A DNA stretch of 64,000 nt from Methanobacterium sp. PtaB.Bin024 (GTDB lineage: Archaea; Methanobacteriota; Methanobacteria; Methanobacteriales; Methanobacteriaceae). The stretch covers positions 6,207 to 70,206 of the forward strand of contig MVPY01000031.1 in assembly GCA_002067065.1 (NCBI GenBank), given 5' to 3'. A program made the translations under genes and the position numbers. The notes below the pieces were generated by a model. The model saw only the letters and a program-made list of their open reading frames with translations, was not told the DNA's origin and made no database searches. Below are positions 19,170 through 30,139 of this stretch, piece by piece (the stretch's first letter is position 1; each line of letters starts with the position of its first letter).

Positions 19170-19841
19170 TTAAAGATCCAGTGTCTTAAAAAAACTCTTC
19201 ACCTCACAAAGAGAGTTAAACGTCTTTACTGCCATGTTTTCAATCTCTTTTGATGGTTTTTTAGCATCAGATACCAGTAAAGGAATCATGTTTGCCTTTG
19301 AAGCGGATATAATACCATTATGTGAGTCTTCCAGAACCACACATTCATCTGTTTTGCAATTCAATTTTCTAGCTGCAGATAGAAAAATTTCAGGGTCGGG
19401 TTTGCCATTGGAAACTTCATCTCCACATATAATAACATCGAATTTTTCTTTAACACTTGCAGAACTCAATAAATACTCTGTTCTTTCCCTTTCTGTGGAA
19501 GTAGCCACTGCTTTAGCTATGTTTTTTTCATCCAAAAATTCAATCAATTCATAAAGCCCGGTTTTTGTAGGAACCCCATTTTTGTTTATATAATCATGGG
19601 TATACTTCAATCTTAAACTTCTAATATCGTGATAAGGGAAATCATCCCCTAAATATTTCTTAAACACCTTTTCTGCACCATGAATATCAAGACCGATTGA
19701 TTCAGTGACAATTGACTCAGAAATATCAATACCATAACTTTTCCCAGCTTTTATCCAGGTGTGCATTGCCAAAGTCTCGGTGTCAAACATCAATCCATCC
19801 ATATCAAAGATGATAAGAGAAATCCTGTTTTTTATTCCCAT
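19170..19841 (-). CDS. HAD-superfamily hydrolase (beta-phosphoglucomutase/phosphatase type)
   Basis: 223 aa from the ATG at 19841, preceded by GAGGGT; 12 more codons upstream are open but lack the family start. Motif I DMDGLMFDT with the nucleophile Asp, motif II ATST, motif III Lys in GKPDPEIF, and motif IV VVLEDSHNGI with helical cap between motifs I and II. Such enzymes dephosphorylate sugar phosphates or isomerise beta-phosphoglucose; the exact substrate cannot be told. Confidence 0.85.
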   Translation of the reverse strand: MGIKNRISLIIFDMDGLMFDTETLAMHTWIKAGKSYGIDISESIVTESIGLDIHGAEKVFKKYLGDDFPYHDIRSLRLKYTHDYINKNGVPTKTGLYELIEFLDEKNIAKAVATSTERERTEYLLSSASVKEKFDVIICGDEVSNGKPDPEIFLSAARKLNCKTDECVVLEDSHNGIISASKANMIPLLVSDAKKPSKEIENMAVKTFNSLCEVKSFFKTLDL

Positions 19842-19964
19842 TTTTACCCTCAAAAGACAAGTGTTAAACATCATCATTCTGGTTTTTTATCATTACTTTC
19901 CTTAATAACTCTAATAATCCTAATAACTCTTAATAACCCTCAATACAATTAATAGATGGATATT

Positions 19965-20792
19965 TTAATTGTCAAACTGTTTCATAGCAATTTTAGATGC
20001 TTTGCTAATTTCTGAATTTTGATGATGGGATAACTCCAACAACAAGTTCATTATCTGAGAATTTTCAACTCCAATTTGGCCTAAACTCCGAACTGATTCC
20101 CAGACTATGGGAAAATCATCCTCAGCTTCCCTGGCATATTCTATCACCATCAATAAGGGGCCGGTGGCATCTTCACAATTCCGAAACCCACCTAAAGCCC
20201 TGACTATTTTCCATGAAGTAACTTTGTCATGTCCCTCCCAATAGGATTGAAGAATACTAATTAAGGATTTTAACCCCCTTTCATCACTGGTTTTGGCTGC
20301 TATTCCCCCCACTGCATCTATGGCCTGTTGGACTTTAAAACTATCTTCATCTTTTAGTATTCTAATAAGGGGAAGAGTTGCTGGTTTTCCAATTTTAACC
20401 AGCGTTCTAGCTGCCATATCTCTAACCAGAGGATAACTTTTCTTGTTGAAATATTTTTGGGGAAGTTCAGTTTCCTGATTATTTCCAATTTCACCTAAAA
20501 GGTCTATTAACGGATCAATTGAAGGTTCCCCTATTTCTGATAATGCTTTTGAAATTGCAATTCGAGAATACAAAGCCTTTTCGTACTTTAGGGCGGAAGC
20601 AAGAGGTATCACAGCACTTATAATCTGTCTTCTTCCCAGGAGGGTTGCGGAAATAGTTCTTTTTTTGGGATAGTCATCGTCCAATAACTCAATTAAATAT
20701 GTATCAGGAAAGTTGGAGTATGGTTTTAGATCTTCTGGTGTGATCTGTCCTCTTTTTTCTCGATTTATCCTCTTATTTTCATCCGAACTCAT
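19965..20792 (-). CDS. HEAT-repeat protein
   Basis: 275 aa of about seven PBS-lyase-type HEAT repeats (for example VRDMAARTLVKIGKPATLPLIRIL, AIDAVGGIAAKTSDERGLKSLISIL). No catalytic domain; an all-helical scaffold for protein binding. A charged N-terminus (DENKRINREKR) precedes the repeats. A larger HEAT protein lies at 23987 on the other strand. Partner unknown. Confidence 0.85.
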   Translation of the reverse strand: MSSDENKRINREKRGQITPEDLKPYSNFPDTYLIELLDDDYPKKRTISATLLGRRQIISAVIPLASALKYEKALYSRIAISKALSEIGEPSIDPLIDLLGEIGNNQETELPQKYFNKKSYPLVRDMAARTLVKIGKPATLPLIRILKDEDSFKVQQAIDAVGGIAAKTSDERGLKSLISILQSYWEGHDKVTSWKIVRALGGFRNCEDATGPLLMVIEYAREAEDDFPIVWESVRSLGQIGVENSQIMNLLLELSHHQNSEISKASKIAMKQFDN

Positions 20793-20956
20793 TTAATACT
20801 GCCCTTAATCCCTATTCCTATAATATGTTTGTGATAAGTGAATTTCTTTTTTGGTATACACCTATTTTAAGTCTATAAAATGTATATATTATATAATTTA
20901 GTTCCAAATATCAAATGCAAATAAATTTTTTAAAAAACTATGTGATCGTGATTTAT

Positions 20957-21418
20957 ATGGGAACCCCACTTAACCCTAACGATCTTATTCCAATCTATTT
21001 CCTTGATTCTAATGAGATTAAACTGGTCGAAAAAATTGTTAAGACCGATGAAGAGTGGAAGAAGATTTTAAGCCCAGAACAATTTAATGTTGCCCGAAAA
21101 AAGGGAACTGAGCTTGCTTTCACCGGCAAATACCACGATTGCCATGAAGATGGAATTTACCAGTGCGTTTGCTGTGGCACTGATCTTTTCGACTCACAGG
21201 CTAAATTTGATTCTGGAACTGGGTGGCCAAGTTTCTGGGAACCTGTTGCAGAAGAAAATGTTAAAACCAAAACAGACCGTAGTTTATTCATGGTGCGTAC
21301 TGAGGTGCTTTGCGCCCGCTGTGATGCTCATCTAGGTCATGTTTTTGATGATGGTCCACCACCCACTGGACTGCGTTTCTGTATGAATTCAGCTTCCCTT
21401 AATCTGGTTAAAAAATGA
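20957..21418 (+). CDS. msrB: Peptide-methionine (R)-S-oxide reductase
   Basis: 153 aa MsrB that repairs methionine-R-sulfoxide. Zinc cysteines are in CVCCGTDLF and CARCDAH; FDSGTGWPSFWEPV and the catalytic Cys in GLRFCMNSASL are present. The ATG at 20957 is preferred over one at 20915, because a TATA-like stretch (GTATATATTATATAA) around 20881-20898 would place transcription start after about 20920. Oxidative-stress repair in a strict anaerobe; single gene. Confidence 0.95.
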   Translation: MGTPLNPNDLIPIYFLDSNEIKLVEKIVKTDEEWKKILSPEQFNVARKKGTELAFTGKYHDCHEDGIYQCVCCGTDLFDSQAKFDSGTGWPSFWEPVAEENVKTKTDRSLFMVRTEVLCARCDAHLGHVFDDGPPPTGLRFCMNSASLNLVKK

Positions 21419-21554
21419 AATTCGGTTAAAATAACATGAATAATTTGGACATAACTATTGAAAAGACATAATTATTGAAAACTAGAAATTATTGTTGAAA
21501 TCTAAGAATGTATTCTTTGAGAATTTAATAGTTCTCATCTGCTCACCTAAAATC

Positions 21555-21563
21555 TTTATAAAA
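21555..21563 (+). promoter_or_regulatory. TATA box of the Nre gene
   Basis: TTTATAAAA lies 26-34 nt upstream of the Nre start codon, which has no ribosome site, so the message is probably leaderless or has only a few leader bases. Confidence 0.5.
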
Positions 21564-21588
21564 AAGCGAATGTAATTGATATGATAAT

Positions 21589-22755
21589 ATGATGGGTAAG
21601 AAGACTTACCTTAAAAAGCTGACTTCTAAGTTTCAGATACCCTCAGTTGATGTGGGTAAACAGTTGGATGGAAGCACACCTCCATCAGTGTTCATAGGTA
21701 GTTGGAACTATCCCAAAGTATATGCCGGCCCTATGATATCATCTGTATCAGGAGATACCACCATAATGGACACTCCTGAAGCATGGATCCCTGGAAACAA
21801 AAGCCAGGAAGACATTATTTCTTATCGCATGAGTTTGGTTAGGGGTAAGAACATGTTGGGAGTCACTGATCTGGATAACAGAATGGTAGAAAAGCTTCAA
21901 AATATCTCCCTAGCTTCCAGTTCCATTGACAGTGAAGCAGAGTTCTGGAAAAAACCACGAGGAGTTTCATTCAGTGAATATCAGGCCCCACATGGTCCAA
22001 GTGCGATCCTGGAGAAGTTTGAAATTGACAACGTCCGCTGGGACCGGGAACTGGAGAAAACATACTATGATACTGATTTGAAGGCTAAAGAAGCACTCAT
22101 AGATCTACATAGAAAAGACGTACCATTCTCCCACATCCAAAAGGCGTTTTCAGTGGGCACTATGGGTGTGGATAAACGTAGGCGCCTGGTTCCCACCCGC
22201 TGGTCAATAACTGCCTGTGATAGCACCATAGCTGATGAATTACTCCGTGAAGTAAAACACCATGATCCTTTGGATGTCCATCGAGTATATGAATTCCAGA
22301 GTCTCTCAAATTACTACGCAGTACTCTTACTCCCCACACCATGGCAATATGAATGGATGGAAGCATTTCTTGAAGTTTTAGGGAGAGAAAAAATCATATT
22401 CTCCGATTACGAACATTATCAGGGTAAAAAAGAATACTCAAGGGTTGGAGGATGTTACTACACTTGTAAAATGGCAGTCTTGGAATCATTAGCACAGCAA
22501 AAAATCCAGGCAGGAGTAATAGTCCTCAGAGAGGCATACTCAGGATACATCCCTTTGGGAGTGTTTAATGTGAGGGAAAATGTTAGAAACGCCATGTTAC
22601 AACCTTACCATGAATTTGAGGACATGAAAAGTGCTTTAGCTTACATTGACACTAAATTAAAACTCTCGGTTGATAGTTTCATTAAACGTAGTGATCTCCT
22701 GCAGGATATTCTTCTTTCCAGACAGACTACCCTGGACTCCTATTTCGCAAAATAA
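21589..22755 (+). CDS. Nre family DNA repair protein with C-terminal PIP motif
   Basis: 388 aa archaeal Nre protein. The central region PPSVFIGSWNYPKVYAGPM and the C-terminal KRRRLVPTRWSITACDSTIADEL are family signatures. The last residues RQTTLDSYFAK form a PCNA-interacting (PIP) box, QxxLxxYF. In halophiles NreA acts in repair of DNA damage, through PCNA. No N-terminal zinc finger is visible. The following PLP-enzyme gene starts 66 bp downstream and may be co-transcribed. An ATG-ATG pair marks the start. Confidence 0.88.
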   Translation: MMGKKTYLKKLTSKFQIPSVDVGKQLDGSTPPSVFIGSWNYPKVYAGPMISSVSGDTTIMDTPEAWIPGNKSQEDIISYRMSLVRGKNMLGVTDLDNRMVEKLQNISLASSSIDSEAEFWKKPRGVSFSEYQAPHGPSAILEKFEIDNVRWDRELEKTYYDTDLKAKEALIDLHRKDVPFSHIQKAFSVGTMGVDKRRRLVPTRWSITACDSTIADELLREVKHHDPLDVHRVYEFQSLSNYYAVLLLPTPWQYEWMEAFLEVLGREKIIFSDYEHYQGKKEYSRVGGCYYTCKMAVLESLAQQKIQAGVIVLREAYSGYIPLGVFNVRENVRNAMLQPYHEFEDMKSALAYIDTKLKLSVDSFIKRSDLLQDILLSRQTTLDSYFAK

Positions 22756-22820
22756 AGAAATAATCAAATTATTTATTTAATACAAAAATTCAAGACAAAT
22801 AGAAAGATCTAAGTGATTTA

Positions 22821-23807
22821 ATGGAACTTTTATTCAAAAAACCTTCCGAGAAAGCTAGAGAAACTATGGCCAATGCTTCTTTTGAACTTGGTAACCGTAA
22901 AAGGGGCAATGAATACATAAAATTAGCTGAAGAGAGTATAAAAAACTTTACAGCCCATGAACATTCACGTGTGCTCTGTAGTGGTAATGCCGCAATAATG
23001 GTTGCCATGAGTAACATGGAAGGACCAGTTATGATACCAGACCAGGGAGGTTGGAGTGGATTTATAAAGATAGCTGAATTTTATGGTCTTAAATTAATAC
23101 GCGTACCTACAAAAATGGGAGTTATAGATTTAGAAATCCTAAAAGATCATGTGAAACAAAAAAATCCTGATTCTCTTTTCATTACCAGTTTTGCTGGTTA
23201 TATGGCTGAACAACCAGTAAAGGAAATCTATGAGATTTGTGAAGATCATGAAGTGATTATGGTGGAGGATGCCTCAGGATCAGTTGGTGATCCCCTGAAA
23301 AATCTGGCATGTGGTGATCATGCCCATATCATAGTGGCTTCTACTGGATATCCAAAAATAGTTAACGTTGGAAACGGTGGTTTTATCTCCACCAACAACC
23401 CAAAGGTCTTTGAAGATGCCCATTATCTTATTAAAACCGTTAAAAGTAGTCCAGTTATCTGTGCAGGTTTGGTAGAAGAAATTAAAAAAGCTCCTGAAAG
23501 CCTAACTAAAACACTCAAAGCCTGTGAATTTTTGAAAAAAGAATTTAAATCTGAAGAAATAAAATCTGTTTTGCACCCTAAAAAAAGGGGAATAAATATT
23601 GCGCTGTCCCTTGATGAACCCAAACTAAAAGCCCGAGAACTTAGAACAAAGATCAGAGTAAAGGGCGGTGGTATGATCACAGTTTGCCCCCGTTATGATC
23701 GAATTAATCAACCTGCAATCTGTTTAGAGATTAAAAACCTCGATACCCAATGTTTAGAAAAAAATAACCTTCGAGAAATAGTTAAGATTGTAGAAAAAAC
23801 TATTTGA
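22821..23807 (+). CDS. PLP-dependent aminotransferase-fold protein
   Basis: 328 aa. Fold-type I pattern: SGNAAIMVAMSNM (cofactor phosphate region), VEDASGSVGDP (Asp to the pyridine nitrogen) and STGYPKIVNVGNGG with the likely Schiff-base Lys. It resembles DegT/StrS aminotransferases but is shorter. It is a methanogen-type family without a function I can name. Ribosome site GTGATTTA before ATG; 66 bp after the Nre gene. Confidence 0.7.
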   Translation: MELLFKKPSEKARETMANASFELGNRKRGNEYIKLAEESIKNFTAHEHSRVLCSGNAAIMVAMSNMEGPVMIPDQGGWSGFIKIAEFYGLKLIRVPTKMGVIDLEILKDHVKQKNPDSLFITSFAGYMAEQPVKEIYEICEDHEVIMVEDASGSVGDPLKNLACGDHAHIIVASTGYPKIVNVGNGGFISTNNPKVFEDAHYLIKTVKSSPVICAGLVEEIKKAPESLTKTLKACEFLKKEFKSEEIKSVLHPKKRGINIALSLDEPKLKARELRTKIRVKGGGMITVCPRYDRINQPAICLEIKNLDTQCLEKNNLREIVKIVEKTI

Positions 23808-23986
23808 CTCTATTTATATAAATCTAACCGGTTTGATAATGTGATGAACTATTTCAAGGTTATTATGAATATTTTAAAGTTATTAGGAATTAGTCTTAAA
23901 TAAATTACAAGTTAACTTTATTGCCATAAATGTCTCAATATACAATATGACCAAACGGAATCAATATGACCAAATGGAGGCCATGA

Positions 23987-25438
23987 ATGAGTAAATCAAA
24001 AATCACTCCAGATGATATCGATATTTTTAAAGATAACTTTGATGAAGAAAACCTCGTAATGGCCCTCTTTTATTTTGAAGATAGCTTAGTGCGGTATCTG
24101 GCAGCGGAAGCCTTGGGAGATTTAGAATCTAACTTGAGTGTAGATGCCCTCATTGAAGTCTTGCAGGATGAAGATGAATCTGTACGTCAAATGGCAGTTT
24201 ATGCTTTAGGAGAAATTGGGGATAGGAAAGCTGCTGAACCCATGATAGAATGTGCAGAATATGAAGACCGAGATTTTCTGGAAATAATCATCTTTGCATT
24301 GGGAGAGATCGGAGGAAAAAAAGCAACAGAATACCTGATCTGGATTTTAGAATGGGATGAAGATCCTGAAATGAGGTGGAAAGCTGCAGATGCTCTGGCA
24401 AAAACTGGAAGTCACGAAGCAGTTCTTTCACTAATTGCAGCACTTCAAGATGATAACCGGGAAGTTCGACATTCTGCAGCAGATGCCCTTGGAGAGATAA
24501 ACGATAAACAATCTTTAAACCCTTTGATACACGCATTACAGGATGATAGTTGGCAGGTTCGCAGATGCAGTTTAAACAGTCTGGGTAAAATTCATTTCGT
24601 GCCATCTAAAGTTTTGTTAAACGCATTAAAGGATGAAGATCCCCATGTAAGAGAAAAAGCAGTTCAAATAATAGCTAGAACCAAGGATGAACGGTTTATT
24701 CCAACAATCAAACCTTTACTTAAAGATGAAGATCAAGATGTTCGTGAGACTGTTACCAATACTTTGAAAACTCTTAAAACTAAAAAAGCCAAAGCAAAAA
24801 CCATGCAAAAGCATGATAAAATCTCAAAACACGCAAAAAAACATATCGAAGAGGTTATTGAAAAAATAGGGCCTGATGAAACCGTTGAAATGCTCATTGA
24901 AGCTATGGGAGAAAATGATCCTGAAACCAGACACCGCGCTGCTGAAGTTTTAGGTGAAATAAAAGACCCTAGAGCAGTTCCAGCACTCATTAAAGCCTTG
25001 AAAGATGAAAATGCCAGTGTTCAATGGAGAGCATCAGAAGCTTTGGAAAAAATTAAAAAACCATCTGTTTTACCACTAATTGAAACCCTGAAAGACAAAG
25101 ATCCAGGTGTGCGCAGCAGGGTTGCCTGGGCTTTAGGACAAATTGGAGATGAAAAGGCAATAACCCCCCTCATAATGAATTTAAAGGATAATAATGCAGG
25201 AGCAAGATGGAAAACAGTTCTCGCACTGATTAAATTCGATGAAAAAGCAGTTCCATCCCTTATTTATGCTTTCAATAATGAAAATGAACTGATAAGAAAG
25301 AAAGCAGCCGAAGCTCTGGGAGAGATCGGTTCACCAAAGGCATTGGATGCTTTGAAGGCCTTGTTAAATGATGATGATGTTTATGTCCGTCATGGTGCTG
25401 AAGAAGCAATAAAAAAGATAAAAAAGAAACAAAATTAA
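23987..25438 (+). CDS. HEAT-repeat protein, about 13 repeats
   Basis: 483 aa composed of PBS-lyase HEAT repeats with the regular VRxxAAxALGEIGDxxAxxPLIxAL pattern, split near residue 265-290 by a Lys-rich helical linker (KTLKTKKAKAKTMQKHDKISKHAKK). This gives two solenoid lobes. GGAGGCC site lies before the start; a duplicated CAATATGACCAAA lies upstream around 23940-23975. Scaffold function assumed; partner unknown. Confidence 0.88.
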   Translation: MSKSKITPDDIDIFKDNFDEENLVMALFYFEDSLVRYLAAEALGDLESNLSVDALIEVLQDEDESVRQMAVYALGEIGDRKAAEPMIECAEYEDRDFLEIIIFALGEIGGKKATEYLIWILEWDEDPEMRWKAADALAKTGSHEAVLSLIAALQDDNREVRHSAADALGEINDKQSLNPLIHALQDDSWQVRRCSLNSLGKIHFVPSKVLLNALKDEDPHVREKAVQIIARTKDERFIPTIKPLLKDEDQDVRETVTNTLKTLKTKKAKAKTMQKHDKISKHAKKHIEEVIEKIGPDETVEMLIEAMGENDPETRHRAAEVLGEIKDPRAVPALIKALKDENASVQWRASEALEKIKKPSVLPLIETLKDKDPGVRSRVAWALGQIGDEKAITPLIMNLKDNNAGARWKTVLALIKFDEKAVPSLIYAFNNENELIRKKAAEALGEIGSPKALDALKALLNDDDVYVRHGAEEAIKKIKKKQN

Positions 25439-25500
25439 TCCAATATTTATTATAGGAGATTCAATATTTTGATCATTATTGCTGTTAATACTTGAATATC

Positions 25501-26028
25501 TCAGATTTCAAGGTTTAAAAGTGCTGTTCTTTCAATCAAAACCCTTTCAATATTCCCTGCACTTTTTATTTCTTCATGGAAAATTTTATACAAATTTTTT
25601 AGTGTTTTCTCATCTGTCTGTTGCATCATGTCATGCATTTCACCCAGAATTTCCCCCAGTTTATTTAAAACATCTTTATCACAATCCACTGCCACTGCAC
25701 AGACTTCCATCTTTCCTTCCTTTATCCCTAACATATCAAGAGCACGGGATATCTGCCTTTGAGCAGAGGCTCTGAGACAGATTTCTAATCCTAAATCTTT
25801 CGCAGTGTTTTCATTATTATCAAATGCCTTCAAAGCCTGTATTGCAGCCTGTAGGATGTGTTTCTCGCCAGCTAGTCCCCTGGCCTGTAACAATTGTACA
25901 GTGCCTTTTTCACAGATACTGTTGGTAAACCCGATAACTTTGTTTAAATCATTTATCTCTGCATCAAAACATGCTATCTGGATATCATGGTTCATGAACT
26001 TGTAATGATTCTGTGTAGTATTATTCAT
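25501..26028 (-). CDS. cgi121: KEOPS complex subunit Cgi121
   Basis: 175 aa. TVQLLQARGLAGEKHILQAAIQALKAF and LEICLRASAQRQISRALDMLGI match the Cgi121 core that binds the tRNA CCA end and Bud32 within KEOPS, which makes t6A37 in tRNA. No other KEOPS genes are in the window. A later ATG (MNHDIQIACF) could be the real start; the first has AGGGATTAAC upstream. Downstream gene on the same strand is none close. Confidence 0.8.
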   Translation of the reverse strand: MNNTTQNHYKFMNHDIQIACFDAEINDLNKVIGFTNSICEKGTVQLLQARGLAGEKHILQAAIQALKAFDNNENTAKDLGLEICLRASAQRQISRALDMLGIKEGKMEVCAVAVDCDKDVLNKLGEILGEMHDMMQQTDEKTLKNLYKIFHEEIKSAGNIERVLIERTALLNLEI

Positions 26029-26121
26029 GTTAATCCCTGAATTTAGTTCTAGTTTTTTGTTAAAAAATAAGGTATTATGTAAAAAATATGTAAAAAAGAA
26101 GAATAAATCTCTGAAAATTGA

Positions 26122-27624
26122 TTATTTGGGATTTTTATCAGACTTTTCATATTTTTTATCCAGAAGTACCTTGTTAATACCACCAAGGAATGCTTCTACA
26201 CTGGCGTTTATAATATCAGGTTGGGTGCTTCTGGCGCTTACAACTTTACCATCGTGTTTGAGTTTTATCACCACATCAATAAGAGCGTCAGTACCTCCAG
26301 TTATGGCATCCACGTGATATTCTTCGAATTCTATATCAGCAACATCCTCTATGGTTTTTTCTATGGCCACTATCGCAGCGTCCACCGGTCCTACACCAAC
26401 ACCTGCTTCTAATCTTTCAACATCACCAATTTTCAGTTTAACAGAAGCAGTTGGCGTTACCTTATTTCCAGATACTATGTTTAGTTCCTGAAGTTCCACT
26501 GGTTTTTCAGTCATAACACCCATTACATCCTCTGCAATAGCCTGTAAATCCACGTCTGTAACACATTTTCCCATATCACCAAGTGCTTTAATTCTGTTAA
26601 ATATTTGGGAGAATTTCTCATCATCCATTTTGAAACCCATCTCATCAATCCTTTGTCTGATGATGTGTGAGCCCACATGTTTACCCATGACAAAACGACG
26701 CTTGTGTCCCACAAGTTCTGGTGTTATGGGTTCATATGTTTCGGCCCTTTTTATCACTCCATCAGCATGTATTCCTGATTCATGAGCAAATGCATTTTCA
26801 CCCACAATGGCCTTGTTAGGCTGCAAATACATCCCTGTGATCCTGGCCACTGTTTTTGAGACTTCATAAAGCATTTGGAGTTTTACTTGTGTTTTAACAT
26901 TGTAAAGTGAGTATAGTGAAACTACCAGTTCTTCTAATGATGCATTTCCTGCTCTTTCTCCGATTCCATTAACTGTGACATGGGCCTGGGTGGCGCCTGC
27001 TCTGATTCCTGCAAGAGAGTTTGCAACAGCTAACCCGAAATCATTATGACAGTGCACACTTAAGGGAGCACTTAACGTCTGCAGTTGGCTGTAAAATTCA
27101 AATGAACGTTCCGGGGTGAGCATGCCCACAGTGTCACAGGCACATATACGTTTGGCTCCTGCGTCTATTCCTGCCTGGAAAATTTCTTTCAGATAGTCCA
27201 TATCACTGCGAGTGGAATCTTCTGCAGATATTTCCACCAGAAGCCCATGATCCACTGCGTATTGGGTTGATTGAACAGCCATGGTTTTCACTTCTTCCCT
27301 TGATTTGCGTAGTTTATGTTTCAGGTGCAAATCAGAGGTGGGAACTACCAGGTGGACACTGTCCACATCACATTCTAAAGCCGCATCAATATCCACCTGA
27401 ACTGCCCTTGCAAAACTACATATTTCCGCAGAAAGACCTTCAGAGGTTATATTTCTAATGCCCTCTCTTTCTCCTTCAGAGGTGATGGCAGAACCTGCTT
27501 CTATTACATCAACTCCTAATTCATCCAGTTTTCTGGCGATTAAAAGCTTTTCATCTGGTGTTAAGGATATTCCTGGGGTCTGTTCACCATCACGAAGTGT
27601 AGTATCAAATATTCGGGCTTTCAT
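26122..27624 (-). CDS. cimA: (R)-citramalate synthase (2-isopropylmalate synthase family)
   Basis: 500 aa from the ATG at 27624 with GGTGG five bases upstream; a TTG at 27636 is the longer frame. DmpG/HMGL-type TIM barrel: RIFDTTLRDGEQTPG, metal ligands in HCHNDFGLA, NGIGERAGN, then the LeuA allosteric domain at the C-terminus. VIEAGSAITSEGEREGI and CDVDSVHLVVPTSDLHLKHKL recall methanogen CimA (MJ1392) rather than LeuA. CimA condenses pyruvate and acetyl-CoA towards isoleucine. LeuA specificity remains possible. Confidence 0.8.
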   Translation of the reverse strand: MKARIFDTTLRDGEQTPGISLTPDEKLLIARKLDELGVDVIEAGSAITSEGEREGIRNITSEGLSAEICSFARAVQVDIDAALECDVDSVHLVVPTSDLHLKHKLRKSREEVKTMAVQSTQYAVDHGLLVEISAEDSTRSDMDYLKEIFQAGIDAGAKRICACDTVGMLTPERSFEFYSQLQTLSAPLSVHCHNDFGLAVANSLAGIRAGATQAHVTVNGIGERAGNASLEELVVSLYSLYNVKTQVKLQMLYEVSKTVARITGMYLQPNKAIVGENAFAHESGIHADGVIKRAETYEPITPELVGHKRRFVMGKHVGSHIIRQRIDEMGFKMDDEKFSQIFNRIKALGDMGKCVTDVDLQAIAEDVMGVMTEKPVELQELNIVSGNKVTPTASVKLKIGDVERLEAGVGVGPVDAAIVAIEKTIEDVADIEFEEYHVDAITGGTDALIDVVIKLKHDGKVVSARSTQPDIINASVEAFLGGINKVLLDKKYEKSDKNPK

Positions 27625-27816
27625 TGCATCCACCAACTATATTGTTAATTAGAAAATATATTTTGTAATTTTATTTTAGAGCGCTATTATGTAATTAATT
27701 TTAATATACTAAATTCAGATGAGTCCATACATTTTTGAATCGGAAGTTAAGTAAATACTAACTGAAATCGCTGTTTTATAACTAAAGAGGCCTTCTAAAA
27801 GATGATAATTGTTCTT

Positions 27817-28841
<1,025 letters not shown>

Positions 28842-28851
<10 letters not shown>

Positions 28852-30020
28852 AGGCTGGATATCCCCCGGGATAACATCTTTGGAAGAATTGAAAAAAGAA
28901 TTCCTCTTTTAAACATTTCTTTAACCAGGGGAGATTGGTTGTCCATGTCTCCATACTGGGAAATAATATCTTCGGCACCCTCCTCCTTAAGTTTCCTGAA
29001 CATATATTCCAGATCAGAATCAGTGAGTGATTTAAAAATCTTATGAACCATTAGTTGTACCTTTAACTCTTTTTTGAACTTATCATCATAGGTCTTAGGA
29101 TAGTTCTGGAGTATGTTTATGTCTCCATCTTCCAGTGCCTGTGATACTATCTGGGAAGCCATTTTTGCACAAACAAATCCCATTATAAGCCCACCTCCAG
29201 TGGTAGGTTTTACTTGGGATGCGGCATCCCCCAGCAGAATAACTCTATCCTTCATTAACTTCTTTTGTGGGTTTTGTTTGGGGATAACACCATAGAATTT
29301 CTTCAATATAGTTGCTCCAGCCAGTTCAGGTCTTTTTTTGATTAATTCGTCTAGAAACTGTGTTAACTGCTGGTAATTTGCATCTGCAAAAAGTCCTACC
29401 CTGGCTGTGTTCTCAGATAAAGGAATAGCCCAAAGAAATCCGGGAGAAACTCTTGAATCAGCATAAAGATGTACGAAATCCTCCTTAAATCGTCTTTCTC
29501 CCACATCAACAAGATACTGTGCTGCCTGGAAAGATTTCGCTGGCGGGTTAAATGAACGTGAGATAACAGAAGAATGACCATCAGCTCCCACTATCACATC
29601 GGCAGACATTTTAGTGTTTTGACTCCTCTTAAAATGTATATCACCATCAAAAGAATCCACTTTTTTCACACTATGGTTTAAAAAGATATCTGCACCAGAG
29701 TCTACTGCTAATTCAGCTAAAAACTTATCGTAACTTACCCTGTCCAGAACATATGCTTCTGACTTTTTTTTACTAACAGAAAGTACAGTATCTGCTGGTG
29801 AGTAAAGGAAAGCCCCACGAACAGAGTTTATAATAAATTCATCAGGTAACTTATTCACTTTCTTGATTTTTTTACCCAGAAGCCCGGCACACTGGAGTGG
29901 AACACCAACTTCTTTCTTTTTTTCCAGTATAGCTACTTTAAAGCCTTTTTCTGCCATGTTTCGGGCGAATGTTGAGCCTACTGGCCCAGCACCAACTACT
30001 GCTATATCATAGTGATTCAT
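28842..30020 (-). CDS. Geranylgeranyl reductase family flavoprotein
   Basis: 392 aa. FAD motif VVGAGPVGSTFARNMAEKG, GADGHSSVIS in the middle, and GDAASQVKPTTGGGLIMGF. This family saturates the geranylgeranyl chains of archaeal lipids (digeranylgeranyl-glycerophospholipid reductase). Upstream of the ATG there is no ribosome site, suggesting a short or absent leader. Operon with the tRNA methyltransferase gene. Confidence 0.88.
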
Positions 30021-30139
30021 ATTTATCTTTATATCATAGTTTTATTATGATTTATATGCACCAATTTGCATCAAAAAATTAATAATTGAGCATTCTAAAA
30101 TACCTTGAAAGGGGTTTCTAATCCATATGTTCAGTAAAA

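Noticed and set aside
19081..19173. 30-codon GTG frame after the methyltransferase
   Set aside because: Overlaps the previous stop codon, very short, no own ribosome site, and runs into the convergent HAD gene.
26122..27624. 2-isopropylmalate synthase LeuA
   Set aside because: Active-site region reads more like methanogen citramalate synthase; not fully excluded.
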